NCBI GenBank assembly: GCA_946221035.1
Contig: CAMIME010000035.1
Span: forward strand, 1-25,373
Origin: an uncultured Campylobacter sp.
GTDB lineage: Bacteria > Actinomycetota > Actinomycetes > Mycobacteriales > Mycobacteriaceae
DNA length: 25,373 nt
Direction of reading: 5' to 3'
The notes under the pieces are model-generated. The model made no database searches, had not been told where the DNA came from, and saw only the letters and a program-made list of their open reading frames with translations. Below, one piece after another: positions 14,494 through 22,769 of this stretch. Each line of letters opens with the position of its first letter. Position 1 is the stretch's first letter. Position numbers and translations under genes: made by a program.

Positions 14494-15926
14494 TGAGTGC
14501 CGTGAAGCCGAATAATGCGAACGTTCTGAGCAATAGGTACGCCTCGCCCGAGATGGCGACGCTGTGGGCACCCGAGCACAAGATCATCCTGGAGCGCCAG
14601 CTCTGGATCGCCGTGCTCAGGGCCCAGAAGGAACTCGGGGTGGCCGTGGAGGACGGCGCGATCGAGGCGTACGAGAACGTGATCGACCAGGTTGATCTGG
14701 ATTCGATTGCGCAGCGGGAGAAGGTCACCCGCCACGACGTGAAGGCGCGCATTGAGGAGTTCAATGCGTTGGCGGGGTTCGAGGAGATCCATAAGGGGAT
14801 GACCTCGCGCGACCTCACCGAGAACGTGGAGCAGCTGCAGATCTACCGCGCGCTCGAGCTCACCCGCGATAAGGCCGTGGCGCTGCTCAAGGCCGTGGGC
14901 AACCGCGCCGGCGAGTACAAGTCTCTGGTGATGGCGGGGCGCTCCCACAACGTAGCTGCGCAGGCCACCACGCTGGGCAAGCGCTTCGCCTCAGCGGCGG
15001 ACGAAATCCTGGTGGCCGTGGAGCGCATCGAAGAGCTGCTGCAGCGCTACCCGCTGCGCGGCATCAAGGGCCCGATGGGCACCGCCCAGGACATGCTGGA
15101 TCTCATGGGCGGCGACGAAGAGAAGCTCGCGCAGCTGGAGACCGAGATTGCGCGCGGCTTAGGTTTCGACCGCATCTTCGATTCAGTCGGCCAGGTGTAC
15201 CCGCGGTCGCTGGACTTCGACGCCGTGTCCGCGCTGGTGCAACTGGGCGCGGGCCCGTCATCGCTTGCCACCACGATCCGTCTGATGGCCGGCAACGAGA
15301 CCGTGACCGAAGGGTTCAAGGAGGGCCAGGTCGGATCCTCGGCCATGCCGCACAAGATGAACGCGCGTTCCTGCGAGCGCGTCGGCGGCTTCCAGGTGAT
15401 CTTGCGCGGCTACCTCACCATGGTCGCCGACCTCGCGGGCCAGCAGTGGAACGAGGGCGACGTGTTCTGCTCCGTGGTGCGCCGCGTCGCGCTGCCGGAT
15501 GCTTTCTTCGCCATCGACGGCCAGTTGGAGACCATGCTCACCGTGTTGGACGAGTTCGGTGCGTTCCCCGCGATGATCGAGCGCGAACTCGACCGCTACC
15601 TGCCGTTCCTCGCCACCACCCGCATCCTCATGGCATCCGTGCGCGCGGGCGTGGGGCGCGAAACCGCGCACGAGGTGATCAAGGAAAACGCGGTCGCCAT
15701 GGCGCTGGACATGCGCGAGCGAGGCGCGGAGCAGAACCTGGTCGAGCGCCTCGCCGACGACCCTCGCCTGCCGCTTGACGCTGACGCGCTGCGCGAGGCG
15801 TTGTCGGACCACCACGCGTTCATCGGCGCGGCAGAGTCGCAGGTCGACCGCGTGCTCGCGCGGGTGCAAAAGCTTATCGACGCACACCCGGACGCAGCGG
15901 GCTACACCCCCGGCGAGATCTTGTAG
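14490..15926 (+). CDS. purB: adenylosuccinate lyase
   Basis: PurB splits fumarate off SAICAR and off adenylosuccinate, so it acts in both IMP and AMP synthesis. The 478-residue protein of the fumarase/aspartase superfamily shows MTSRDLTEN (104-112), AGRSHNVAAQATTLG with H153, and the signature GSSAMPHKMN (282-291) holding the catalytic serine. ATG 14490 overlaps the purD stop codon; GAGGGAG at 14473-14479 is its ribosome binding site. A second ATG directly follows at 14493. The gene ends 14 bp before the convergent lipoprotein gene, with no terminator between. Confidence 0.96.
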   Translation: MMSAVKPNNANVLSNRYASPEMATLWAPEHKIILERQLWIAVLRAQKELGVAVEDGAIEAYENVIDQVDLDSIAQREKVTRHDVKARIEEFNALAGFEEIHKGMTSRDLTENVEQLQIYRALELTRDKAVALLKAVGNRAGEYKSLVMAGRSHNVAAQATTLGKRFASAADEILVAVERIEELLQRYPLRGIKGPMGTAQDMLDLMGGDEEKLAQLETEIARGLGFDRIFDSVGQVYPRSLDFDAVSALVQLGAGPSSLATTIRLMAGNETVTEGFKEGQVGSSAMPHKMNARSCERVGGFQVILRGYLTMVADLAGQQWNEGDVFCSVVRRVALPDAFFAIDGQLETMLTVLDEFGAFPAMIERELDRYLPFLATTRILMASVRAGVGRETAHEVIKENAVAMALDMRERGAEQNLVERLADDPRLPLDADALREALSDHHAFIGAAESQVDRVLARVQKLIDAHPDAAGYTPGEIL

Positions 15927-15940
15927 CTAGCGCCCATTCC

Positions 15941-16498
15941 TCAGCGCCACGTCAGGGTTGTGTCCGGGGTTTGCAGGCGCACACCGGTGCCCACGATCCC
16001 CGGGTCCGCGCTGCCGCGCCAGGAGGCCGCGTAGGTGGTGTACGCCTCGCCCACCCTCAGGTCCCCGGTGTAGCCGGTGAGGGTGGTTTCGCCGCAGTAG
16101 GCGGGGTCGGCCTTGTTGGCTTTGAGGGTGGCCTTGGGGTTCACGGGGCCGTCGATAGGCGAAAGCTCTGGCAGCGCCACGGTGACGTCGACGGGGGAGC
16201 GGCCGATGGCGACCGGGGTGGCAGTGACGGGGAAGCAGACGAATTCGGCGGCGTGTTTCGCGGAGCGCGGGGCCGCCTTTGTCGTCGGCTCGCCCACCGT
16301 GATGTCCCAGTACACAGGGACGCCGTGGCCGAAGTCGCGGGTGATGACCTTCGCCGTTTGCCCAAGGCGGAAGGTGGCGCCGCTGCGGGAGGGGGTGAAG
16401 TCCGGCATGGGGCCGTCGAAGCTGCCCGCGGGTGCGCAGGCGCACAGCGCGAGGGGGAAGGCCAGCAGGATTGCGGCTGATCTCGCGCGGTTGAGCAT
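15941..16498 (-). CDS. lipoprotein of unknown function between purB and purC
   Basis: The 185-residue protein has a lipoprotein signal: arginines at 4 and 6, a hydrophobic stretch, and lipobox LCAC with C21 as lipid attachment site. The mature part contains FRLGQTAKVITRDFG, VPVYWDITVGEP and FVCFPVTATPVAI, an alternating beta pattern like the immunoglobulin-fold DUF4352/MPT63-type secreted proteins. This is a pattern resemblance only. Two cysteines (in FVCFP and AYCGET) may pair. It sits alone on the minus strand between purB and purC; nothing ties it to purine synthesis apart from a shared promoter region with purC. The start codons of the two genes are 19 bp apart. Confidence 0.85.
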   Translation of the reverse strand: MLNRARSAAILLAFPLALCACAPAGSFDGPMPDFTPSRSGATFRLGQTAKVITRDFGHGVPVYWDITVGEPTTKAAPRSAKHAAEFVCFPVTATPVAIGRSPVDVTVALPELSPIDGPVNPKATLKANKADPAYCGETTLTGYTGDLRVGEAYTTYAASWRGSADPGIVGTGVRLQTPDTTLTWR

Positions 16499-16504
16499 GG
16501 CGAA

Positions 16505-16511
16505 TATAGTA
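16505..16511. promoter_or_regulatory. shared bidirectional -10 element of purC and the lipoprotein gene
   Basis: The plus strand reads TATAGT (16505-16510), 7 nt before the purC ATG. The minus strand reads TACTAT (16511-16506), 7 nt before the lipoprotein ATG. The two hexamers share five base pairs, so one AT-rich site could melt for polymerase in either direction. Neither gene has a ribosome binding site, which fits leaderless mRNAs from both sides. Confidence 0.55.
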
Positions 16512-16517
16512 GCCCCT

Positions 16518-17414
16518 ATGCGTCGAGAGCTTTCTGACTACACCCACCTTGCAGGCGGCAAGGTCCGCGAGATCTACGAGGTCGACGAGGACACCCTGCT
16601 CATGGTGGCCACCGACCGGATCTCCGCCTACGACTTCTCCCTCGAGCCCGCGATCCCGGACAAGGGGCGCATCCTCACCGCCACCGCGATGTTCTTCTTC
16701 GAGCTGCTCTCCGACGTGCCGAACCACCTCGCCGGGCCCATCGACGATGAGCGCATCCCCGAAGAGGTTCTCGGCCGAGCGATGGTGGTGAGGAAGCTGG
16801 ACATGCTGCCTTTTGAGTGCGTGGCCCGCGGCTACCTCACCGGCTCCGGCAAGAAGGAGTACGACAAGCACGGCCACATTTGCGGCGTGAAGCTGCCCGA
16901 GGGGCTCGTCGAGGCGTCGCCGCTGCCCGAGCCCATCTTCACCCCGGCGACCAAGGCGGAGCAGGGCGACCACGACGAGAACGTCACCTACGAGTTCATG
17001 GCGGGGCGCCTGGGTGAGGAGGTCGCGGCCCCGCTGCGCGACCTCACCCTCGACATTTACGCCCGCGCGGCCGACTACGCGCGCAGCCGCGGCATCATCC
17101 TCGCCGACACGAAGCTCGAGTTCGGGCTCGATTCGGACGGGCGCATCGTGCTTGCCGACGAGGTGCTCACCCCCGACTCCTCCCGCTACTGGCCCGCGGA
17201 CGACTACGAAGAGGGCAAATCGCAGCCCAGCTTTGACAAGCAGTACGTGCGCAACTGGCTCACCGGGCCGAAGTCCGGGTGGGACCCTGAATCCGGCACT
17301 CAGCCGCCCGAACTGCCCGGTTCCGTGGTGGAGGCGACGCGCGAGCGCTACATCGAGGCCTACGAGCGTCTGAGCGGCCGACGCTTCGCCGACTGGCCAG
17401 GCACCCGCGCGTAG
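16518..17414 (+). CDS. purC: phosphoribosylaminoimidazole-succinocarboxamide synthase
   Basis: PurC (SAICAR synthetase) couples aspartate to CAIR with ATP, the step before PurB. The 298-residue protein begins LSDYTHLAGGKVREIYEV and has MVATDRISAYDF, ECVARGYLTGSGKKEY, ILADTKLEFG and DEVLTPDSSRYW, all hallmarks of the family, in the longer form with a C-terminal extension common in actinobacteria. ATG 16518 follows TATAGT by 7 nt and has no ribosome binding site. The stop TAG lies 11 bp before the start codon of the peptidase gene. Confidence 0.97.
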   Translation: MRRELSDYTHLAGGKVREIYEVDEDTLLMVATDRISAYDFSLEPAIPDKGRILTATAMFFFELLSDVPNHLAGPIDDERIPEEVLGRAMVVRKLDMLPFECVARGYLTGSGKKEYDKHGHICGVKLPEGLVEASPLPEPIFTPATKAEQGDHDENVTYEFMAGRLGEEVAAPLRDLTLDIYARAADYARSRGIILADTKLEFGLDSDGRIVLADEVLTPDSSRYWPADDYEEGKSQPSFDKQYVRNWLTGPKSGWDPESGTQPPELPGSVVEATRERYIEAYERLSGRRFADWPGTRA

Positions 17415-17425
17415 GGTTGTGGGGC

Positions 17426-19516
17426 ATGACTGCCCCGCACGCTGCGAAACACCCGATCACCCGCTCTTTCCACGGCCGCGAGCTCGTGGACGACTACGAG
17501 TGGCTGCGCGACAAGGACAACCCCGAAACCGTCGCGTACCTGGAAGCAGAAAACGCCTACACCGAGGCCCGCACCTCCGCGTGGTCGGGCCTGGTGGATG
17601 AGGTGTACGGCGAGATCAAGTCCCGCGTGAAGGAGACGGACATGTCCGTGCCCCAGCGGCAAGGGGACTGGTGGTACTACGGCCGCACCATCGAGGGGAA
17701 AAGCTACGGGGTGTCGTGCCGCGTCCCGGTCTCCGGCGACCCGTGGACGCCCCCGGCCGTGGCGGACGAGATGCCGGGCGAGCAGGTGCTGCTCGACCTG
17801 AATGAGCTGGCTGAGGGTCACGAGTTCTTCTCCCTCGGGGCGTCCTCCGTATCCACCTCGGGGCGCCTGCTCGCCTACTCCTACGACACGGAAGGAGACG
17901 AGCGCTTCACGCTGCGGATTAAGGACCTCACAACCGGCGAGCTGCTCCCCGACCAGCTGGACGACATCTTCTACGGCGCCACCTGGGCCGGGGAGGACTA
18001 CCTCTTCTACGTGCGCGTCGACGACGCCTGGCGCCCCCACCAGGTGTGGCGCCACAAGGTTGGCACCGATGCCGCCGACGACGTCCTGGTGTACGAAGAG
18101 ACGGACGAGAAGTTCGGCGTCGGGGTCGGCGCGGACAGGGCGGAGCGTTACCTCATGATCGTGGCGTCATCCTCTCTGACCTCCGAGTATCGCGTGCTGC
18201 CACTGGCGGACCCGACCGGCGACTTTGAGTTGCTCTGGGAGCGGGAATCGGGCGTGGAGTACCACATCAACCTCGCGATCCTGGGCGACGGCGAGGAGCA
18301 CTGGGTGGTCACCCACAACGTGCACGGCCCGAACTTTTGCGTGGCGACGGCCCCGGTCGGCCACACCGCACCGCTGCGCGACCTTGACGTGATCGTGGAG
18401 CACTCCGACACCGCCCGCATCGAAGGCGTGGATACCTACCGGGACTTCGCGATCATGGAGTACCGCCGCGGCGGGATCTCCCGCCTCGCGGTCGCCTCGC
18501 TTCTCGACGGCTTCGGCGACTTCAACGAACTGGAGTTTTCCGAAGAGCTGTACACCGCGTCCCTCGCAGGCAACCCCGAGTGGGACGCCCCGGTGGTGAG
18601 GGTGGGTTACACCTCCTTTACCCAACCCTCGCAGGTGCTCGACTACACCGTTGCCACCGGGGAGTTCACGCTGCGCAAGGAGCAGGAGGTGCAGGGCGGC
18701 TACGACTCGGGGGAGTACGAGGCGTTCCGGTTGTGGGCCACGGCCCCGGACGGGGCACAGGTGCCGGTGAGCGTGGTGCGCCGCAAGGGCGCGGATGCGC
18801 CGGCGCCCGCGTTGTTGTACGGGTACGGCTCCTACGAAGCATCGGTTGACCCGGGGTTTTCCGTCGCTAGGCTCTCGCTTCTGGACCGCGGCATGGTGTG
18901 GGCGTGCGCCCACGTCCGCGGCGGCGGAGAGATGGGCCGGACGTGGTACGACGACGGCAAGATGCTGAAGAAGGCAAATACCTTCACTGACTTCATCGCC
19001 TGCGCCGACGCCCTGGTCGAGGCCGGGTTGACCTCGTACGACCAACTGGTGGCGGAGGGGGGTTCTGCGGGCGGGTTGCTCATGGGCGCGGTGGCGAACA
19101 TGGCTCCCGAGAAGTTCGCGGGCATTCAGGCGGTGGTGCCGTTCGTGGACCCGCTGACCTCCATTCTGAAGCCGGAGCTTCCGCTGACGGTCGGGGAGTG
19201 GGAGGAGTGGGGCGACCCGTACCACGACCCCGAGGTGTACGACTACATGGCGAAGTACGCCCCATACGAGAACATTGCCCGGCACGACTACCCGAACATT
19301 TTGGCCGTGACCAGCCTCAACGACACGCGCGTGCTGTACGTTGAGCCGGCGAAGTGGGTGGCCAAGTTGCGGGAGTACGCCACGGGTGGGGAGATCTTGC
19401 TGAAGACCGAAATGTCCGCAGGCCACGGCGGGGTGTCCGGCCGGTACGCGCGGTGGAAGCAGACTGCCTTCGAGTACGCGTGGACGCTGGTGACCTCGGG
19501 CGCGGTGAAGCCGTAA
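17426..19516 (+). CDS. ptrB: oligopeptidase B-like prolyl oligopeptidase family protein
   Basis: The 696-residue S9A serine peptidase should cut small peptides after basic residues in the cytoplasm. The N-terminal seven-bladed propeller (about 60-420) includes DYEWLRDKDNPETVAYLEAEN and YSYDTEGDERFTLRIKDL. The catalytic domain has S547 in GGSAGG, D633 in NDTRVLY and H667 in AGHGGVSGRY. RGGGEMGRTWYDDG and VPFVDPLTSIL are family stretches. Mycobacterial ptrB also lies beside purC. ATG 17426 is chosen; TAGGGT at 17412-17417, overlapping the purC stop, ends 8 nt upstream and could be a -10 for a leaderless mRNA. A TTG at 17417 is less likely. The end is only 4 bp from the convergent HNH gene. Confidence 0.94.
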   Translation: MTAPHAAKHPITRSFHGRELVDDYEWLRDKDNPETVAYLEAENAYTEARTSAWSGLVDEVYGEIKSRVKETDMSVPQRQGDWWYYGRTIEGKSYGVSCRVPVSGDPWTPPAVADEMPGEQVLLDLNELAEGHEFFSLGASSVSTSGRLLAYSYDTEGDERFTLRIKDLTTGELLPDQLDDIFYGATWAGEDYLFYVRVDDAWRPHQVWRHKVGTDAADDVLVYEETDEKFGVGVGADRAERYLMIVASSSLTSEYRVLPLADPTGDFELLWERESGVEYHINLAILGDGEEHWVVTHNVHGPNFCVATAPVGHTAPLRDLDVIVEHSDTARIEGVDTYRDFAIMEYRRGGISRLAVASLLDGFGDFNELEFSEELYTASLAGNPEWDAPVVRVGYTSFTQPSQVLDYTVATGEFTLRKEQEVQGGYDSGEYEAFRLWATAPDGAQVPVSVVRRKGADAPAPALLYGYGSYEASVDPGFSVARLSLLDRGMVWACAHVRGGGEMGRTWYDDGKMLKKANTFTDFIACADALVEAGLTSYDQLVAEGGSAGGLLMGAVANMAPEKFAGIQAVVPFVDPLTSILKPELPLTVGEWEEWGDPYHDPEVYDYMAKYAPYENIARHDYPNILAVTSLNDTRVLYVEPAKWVAKLREYATGGEILLKTEMSAGHGGVSGRYARWKQTAFEYAWTLVTSGAVKP

Positions 19517-19520
19517 CCAT

Positions 19521-21035
19521 CTACCCGCTCGGCCCGGGGTCGAACAAGGCGGGGTCGGGCGGCCTTCCCGCCCCATCCGGGTGACGCGAGCGAGCGCGAC
19601 TGACAAGCCTCTGACCTGGGGAGTTGCGGTACTGATACGTGCCCGTGTGCCGGGGTGGGTCCCCGTTGGCGGGGTGGTACTCCACCTCGCCGGTTTCGGG
19701 ATCGCGGTCGAAGTAGCCCTTGTTCCCGGTGCCGTTTCTGTTGTCGTTGTTGCACATGTGGTGCTCGCGGCACAGCAGGACGAGGTTTTCGATGCTGGTG
19801 AGTCCACCGTGGAGGTAGGACTGCAGGTGGTGGGCTTCGAGCTCGACGCCCGGCTTGGTGCACCCGTTCCACGCGCACACCCCCTGCATGGCCAAAAGAA
19901 CCAGCTTCTGTTCGACCGACGCAAGCCGAGCGCGCCCCAGGGAGAGCGGCACCCCGGTCACAGAGTCGAGTTGAAGGAGGAAGCTGTCGCCGGCCAGCCC
20001 GAGGCGCACGATGTCCAGCGGTGTCAGCGACACGGAGGTGTTGGTGGAGAACTCGGTCGATGCGTCCGCACCAAGGAGGTCCTCCAGGGTCATCGTGATC
20101 ACGACCGTGCCCACGCCGCCGCGGGCCTTGGTGGCGGTTGAGCCGTGCCGGTCGATGACGTCCATGAGTTGGTCGAACCGGCGTTGGTGTTTGCGGCGGG
20201 AGTCGCGCTGGGCGGCGTCCTCGCCCTCCATGTTGGAACCGAGGTGGTCGCCGGCGGCCAGGCAGGCCTCGAGCTTGGCGCGCGCAGCGCGGTCGAGGTA
20301 CAGCTTGGCGTAGGAACCGCCGTCGGAATCCGTTTCGCCAAACCAGATGCCACGCTTCTTCCAGGCGGCCAGCGGGTCCCGCTTTCCGTCGTAGTCCCGC
20401 CCGCGTCTGTTCGCGCGCTTCACCAGGTCCGCGACGAACCTGCGGAGCTCTTCCGGAGTTTTCGTCTCCGCCGCTTCCAGCGCCTGGGCGAACAGCTCCT
20501 CGTAACCCGGTTCGGAGTGCTCGTTGAGGTCCTTCAATGCGTTGGTGATGATGCGCTTCTTCTCGGCGTTCGCTTTCTCAGCGGCGCGCCGAGCGCGCTC
20601 CTGTGCGGCACGCGCCTTCTCGCGGCGCTCTTCCGCCTCCTGCTCCTGTCGGCGGCGCTCTTCCTCGGCCGCGGCACCGTCAGCCGAACCGCCAGCCGAA
20701 CCGTCAGCGCCACCGTCCGGCTCGGGCACCTCTGGCTCGCCGTAGAGTCGCTTGCCCTGTTCCAGGAGGGTGAACGCATCGCGCCGGGACATCCCGAGGC
20801 GCTGGGTGAGGTATTCCACCGGGTGGTTGGCGCCAACCAGTGCGCCGGCGCCGTCGCGGTCGCACAGGTACGCAAAGGCGACGTCGGCGTTGGACAACAA
20901 CGGCAGCACCCCGTGGAGTCGCTCCATCGCTTGGTGGGCGGACATGAGGTGAAGGTTTTCGGGTGTTGCCATGGCGGCGGCTAGGGTGCGCAGACCGTCG
21001 ACGATCTGGTCGACCGATTGCTCGATCGTGATCAT
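19521..21035 (-). CDS. DUF222/HNH endonuclease family protein (13E12-repeat type)
   Basis: The 504-residue protein has an N-terminal DUF222 part (about 5-100: MSAHQAMERLHGVLP, VEYLTQRLGMSRRDAFTLL), a Gly/Ala-rich linker, a charged coiled coil (about 123-162, Glu/Arg/Ala-rich), the rest of DUF222, and a C-terminal HNH nuclease domain (385-432: C387, C392, HH at 402-403, N417, C422, HH at 425-426, C428). This family is amplified in corynebacteria and mycobacteria; its function is not settled and mobility or phage defence has been suggested. The ribosome binding site AGGAGGTGG, seven bases before ATG 21035, is the strongest in the window and fixes the start; the frame stays open far upstream but overlaps the DUF2334 gene. 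Confidence 0.92.
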   Translation of the reverse strand: MITIEQSVDQIVDGLRTLAAAMATPENLHLMSAHQAMERLHGVLPLLSNADVAFAYLCDRDGAGALVGANHPVEYLTQRLGMSRRDAFTLLEQGKRLYGEPEVPEPDGGADGSAGGSADGAAAEEERRRQEQEAEERREKARAAQERARRAAEKANAEKKRIITNALKDLNEHSEPGYEELFAQALEAAETKTPEELRRFVADLVKRANRRGRDYDGKRDPLAAWKKRGIWFGETDSDGGSYAKLYLDRAARAKLEACLAAGDHLGSNMEGEDAAQRDSRRKHQRRFDQLMDVIDRHGSTATKARGGVGTVVITMTLEDLLGADASTEFSTNTSVSLTPLDIVRLGLAGDSFLLQLDSVTGVPLSLGRARLASVEQKLVLLAMQGVCAWNGCTKPGVELEAHHLQSYLHGGLTSIENLVLLCREHHMCNNDNRNGTGNKGYFDRDPETGEVEYHPANGDPPRHTGTYQYRNSPGQRLVSRARSRHPDGAGRPPDPALFDPGPSG

Positions 21036-21072
21036 CTGCGCCACCTCCTGACTCCAAAAACTCAACCGATGT

Positions 21073-21094
21073 ACCCCGATAAAGACCCCGATAA
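21073..21094 (-). repeat. 12-bp-spaced direct repeat before the HNH gene
   Basis: ACCCCGATAA occurs at 21073-21082 and 21085-21094, one period of 12 bp, about 40-60 bp upstream of the HNH start. It lies in the leader or promoter region of that gene. The whole divergent gap 21036-21242 has no other gene. It could be an operator or a slippage duplicate. Confidence 0.5.
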
Positions 21095-21236
21095 GGGCCC
21101 CGAACGAAGAACTAGAACACAACCTACGACACGCCCCAGACACGAGTTCCAAGAAACCGCTCACCAGTTCGATCGCACGACAAAGACCTGCACAAACACC
21201 AACGACGAACGAACCCAGCGGGACTCGAGAGACTAT

Positions 21237-21249
21237 GGGACAATGTCCC
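21237..21249. promoter_or_regulatory. palindrome at the start of the DUF2334 gene
   Basis: GGGAC-AAT-GTCCC is a perfect 5-bp inverted repeat around a 3-bp centre. It ends 2 bp before ATG 21252 and contains the alternative ATG 21243. GACAAT inside it could be a -10 element 7 nt before ATG 21252. A repressor bound here, or a small hairpin on the mRNA, would control start of this gene. Confidence 0.45.
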
Positions 21250-21251
21250 TT

Positions 21252-21926
21252 ATGCCTGGCCGTCTCCTCGTCTCCATTTCCTCGATTTTCGACGCGACGC
21301 TTGGCGACGTCACCTCGCTGGTCCGCGACCTCGACCGCGAAGAGATTCCGGTTTCGTTGTTGGTGGCTCCCCACATCGATAAGAAGTGGCACCTGGCGAA
21401 GGACAAGAAGACCAAGGGGTGGTTAAAGGAGCAGGCAGCGGAGCGCGCGCTGCTGCTCAACGGCTTCGACCAGCCGGTGCAGGGAAGGCGGTCGGAGTTC
21501 GCCAACCTCCAGGCGCACGAGGCGCGGCTGCGGCTCAAAGGGGCAACCCGGCAGATGGCGGCGCAGGGGTTCGACCTGGACATGTTCGCCCCGCCGCGCT
21601 GGCGCATGTCGGAGGGCACCCTCGAGGTGCTGCCGGAGTTCGACTTTTCCGTGGCGGCGTCCACGAAGGGCATTTACAGGCTGGATAAGGGCGGGTTTGC
21701 TCACGCCCGTAACTTGTCGGTGGGTGAGGGTTACGGGGCGGCGAAGTGGTGGCGTCGCAACGTGATTAAAGCTGCGACTCGCGGTGCGGAAAAGGGCAAC
21801 ACTGTTCGCCTGTCGGTGTCCGGGCGCGAGCTGGGGCAAAAGAAGGTGCGGCGCGACTTCCTCGGCGCCGCGGCAGCGGCCGTGGAGGCAGGCGCAGAGC
21901 CCGCCGACTACCGCGTCTACCGCTAA
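21252..21926 (+). CDS. DUF2334 protein, polysaccharide-deacetylase-like
   Basis: The 224-residue protein begins MPGRLLVSISSIFDATLGDV and has VSLLVAPHI, FANLQAHEARLRL, FAPPRW (112-117) and a C-terminal helix, like DUF2334 proteins related to NodB-type deacetylases. In that group I expect HGF(D) where this protein has NGFD (N70), so a metal-binding histidine may be missing; this is from memory of the family. No signal peptide is seen. A homologue lies among the purine genes of M. tuberculosis (Rv0776c, as I recall), so the position fits. Two starts are possible, ATG 21243 or ATG 21252; I take the second for its match to the family start. Neither has a good ribosome binding site. Confidence 0.8.
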   Translation: MPGRLLVSISSIFDATLGDVTSLVRDLDREEIPVSLLVAPHIDKKWHLAKDKKTKGWLKEQAAERALLLNGFDQPVQGRRSEFANLQAHEARLRLKGATRQMAAQGFDLDMFAPPRWRMSEGTLEVLPEFDFSVAASTKGIYRLDKGGFAHARNLSVGEGYGAAKWWRRNVIKAATRGAEKGNTVRLSVSGRELGQKKVRRDFLGAAAAAVEAGAEPADYRVYR

Positions 21927-21948
21927 AAACGGCTAACTACCGCTAAAA
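21917..21948 (+). repeat. 20-bp-period duplication at the end of the DUF2334 gene
   Basis: CTACCGCTAAAA occurs at 21917-21928 and again at 21937-21948, so the last codons and the stop codon of the gene are duplicated. The second copy is non-coding and fills the 24-bp gap to the convergent permease gene. Confidence 0.7.
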
Positions 21949-21950
21949 CC

Positions 21951-22769
21951 TCAAACCAAACGCTGCCCGCGCGCCCATCCGACGACACGGCACACGAGGT
22001 AGATGCCAAAGGCGATGAAGGCCACGCACACGCTCACGGGCACCCCGGGGGCGAGGGAGAGCACCATGCCCCCAACCGCCGCGACCTCCGCGAACAGTAC
22101 CGACCACCACACCGCCCGCACCGGGTTCGCGGTGATCTGGGCGGCCGAGGCACCAGGGGTGATCAGGAGCGACATCACTAACAGCGCCCCCACGATCTGC
22201 ACGGATTGGGCGGACGCGATGCCTACCAGCACTGCGAACACCAGCGACATCGCGCGCACGGGCACACCACAGGCGGCGGCCATCACCGGATCCGCGGAGG
22301 CAAAGACGAGCGGCCGCCACAGCACCGCCACGACCGCAACCACCAGCAGCGCCGTCAGCGCCAGCAGCACCACGTTCTGTGAGGACACCCCGACAATCTG
22401 CCCCGTGAGCAGCGACAACGCACGGTTCGAATTCCCGGGATACAGATGGATGAACAGCACCGAAAGTGCCATGCCGAAGCTCATTACCACGCCCACGGCC
22501 GAATCCTGCTGCCCGCGAAGCCCCAGAAGCGCGAGCACCAGCGCCGCCACCACGGCCCCCGCCACCGCGCCCACGCCAACGTTCAGGCCGAACAGCAGCG
22601 CGGCGGACGCGCCCATCAGCGCAAGTTCGGAGGTCGCGTGGACTGAGAACGACATCTGCCGCAGCACAATCAACGGCGCCATCACCCCGGACAGCACGCC
22701 GAGGAGGGCGCAGGCCACCAGGGTGGTCTGCACGAAATCCAGTTGCAAGAGTTCCAACGTCACGCTCAC
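21951..22769 (-). CDS. znuB: zinc ABC transporter permease (ZnuB/ABC-3 family)
   Basis: The 272-residue protein is almost wholly hydrophobic, with seven or eight membrane segments. It has ABC-3 family features: SGVMAPLIVLRQMSFSVHATSELALMG-type start (residues 23-49), GVVMSFGMALSVLF, ALSLLTGQIVGVS, and QIVGALLVMSLLITPGASA near the coupling region. It forms the channel for metal delivered by the substrate-binding lipoprotein. GTG 22769 overlaps the ATPase stop as GTGA, giving translational coupling. The longer open frame upstream lies within the ATPase gene and is not used. Confidence 0.92.
   Translation of the reverse strand: MSVTLELLQLDFVQTTLVACALLGVLSGVMAPLIVLRQMSFSVHATSELALMGASAALLFGLNVGVGAVAGAVVAALVLALLGLRGQQDSAVGVVMSFGMALSVLFIHLYPGNSNRALSLLTGQIVGVSSQNVVLLALTALLVVAVVAVLWRPLVFASADPVMAAACGVPVRAMSLVFAVLVGIASAQSVQIVGALLVMSLLITPGASAAQITANPVRAVWWSVLFAEVAAVGGMVLSLAPGVPVSVCVAFIAFGIYLVCRVVGWARGQRLV

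Noticed and set aside
18167..19924. 585-codon minus-strand frame opposite ptrB
   Set aside because: It spans the ptrB catalytic domain and the end of the HNH gene and reads as a low-complexity Arg/His/Val shadow.
19521..21392. HNH gene as evidence of a prophage, or with a start at 21392
   Set aside because: No other phage gene is near, and AGGAGGTGG fixes the start at 21035; the upstream part lies over the DUF2334 gene.
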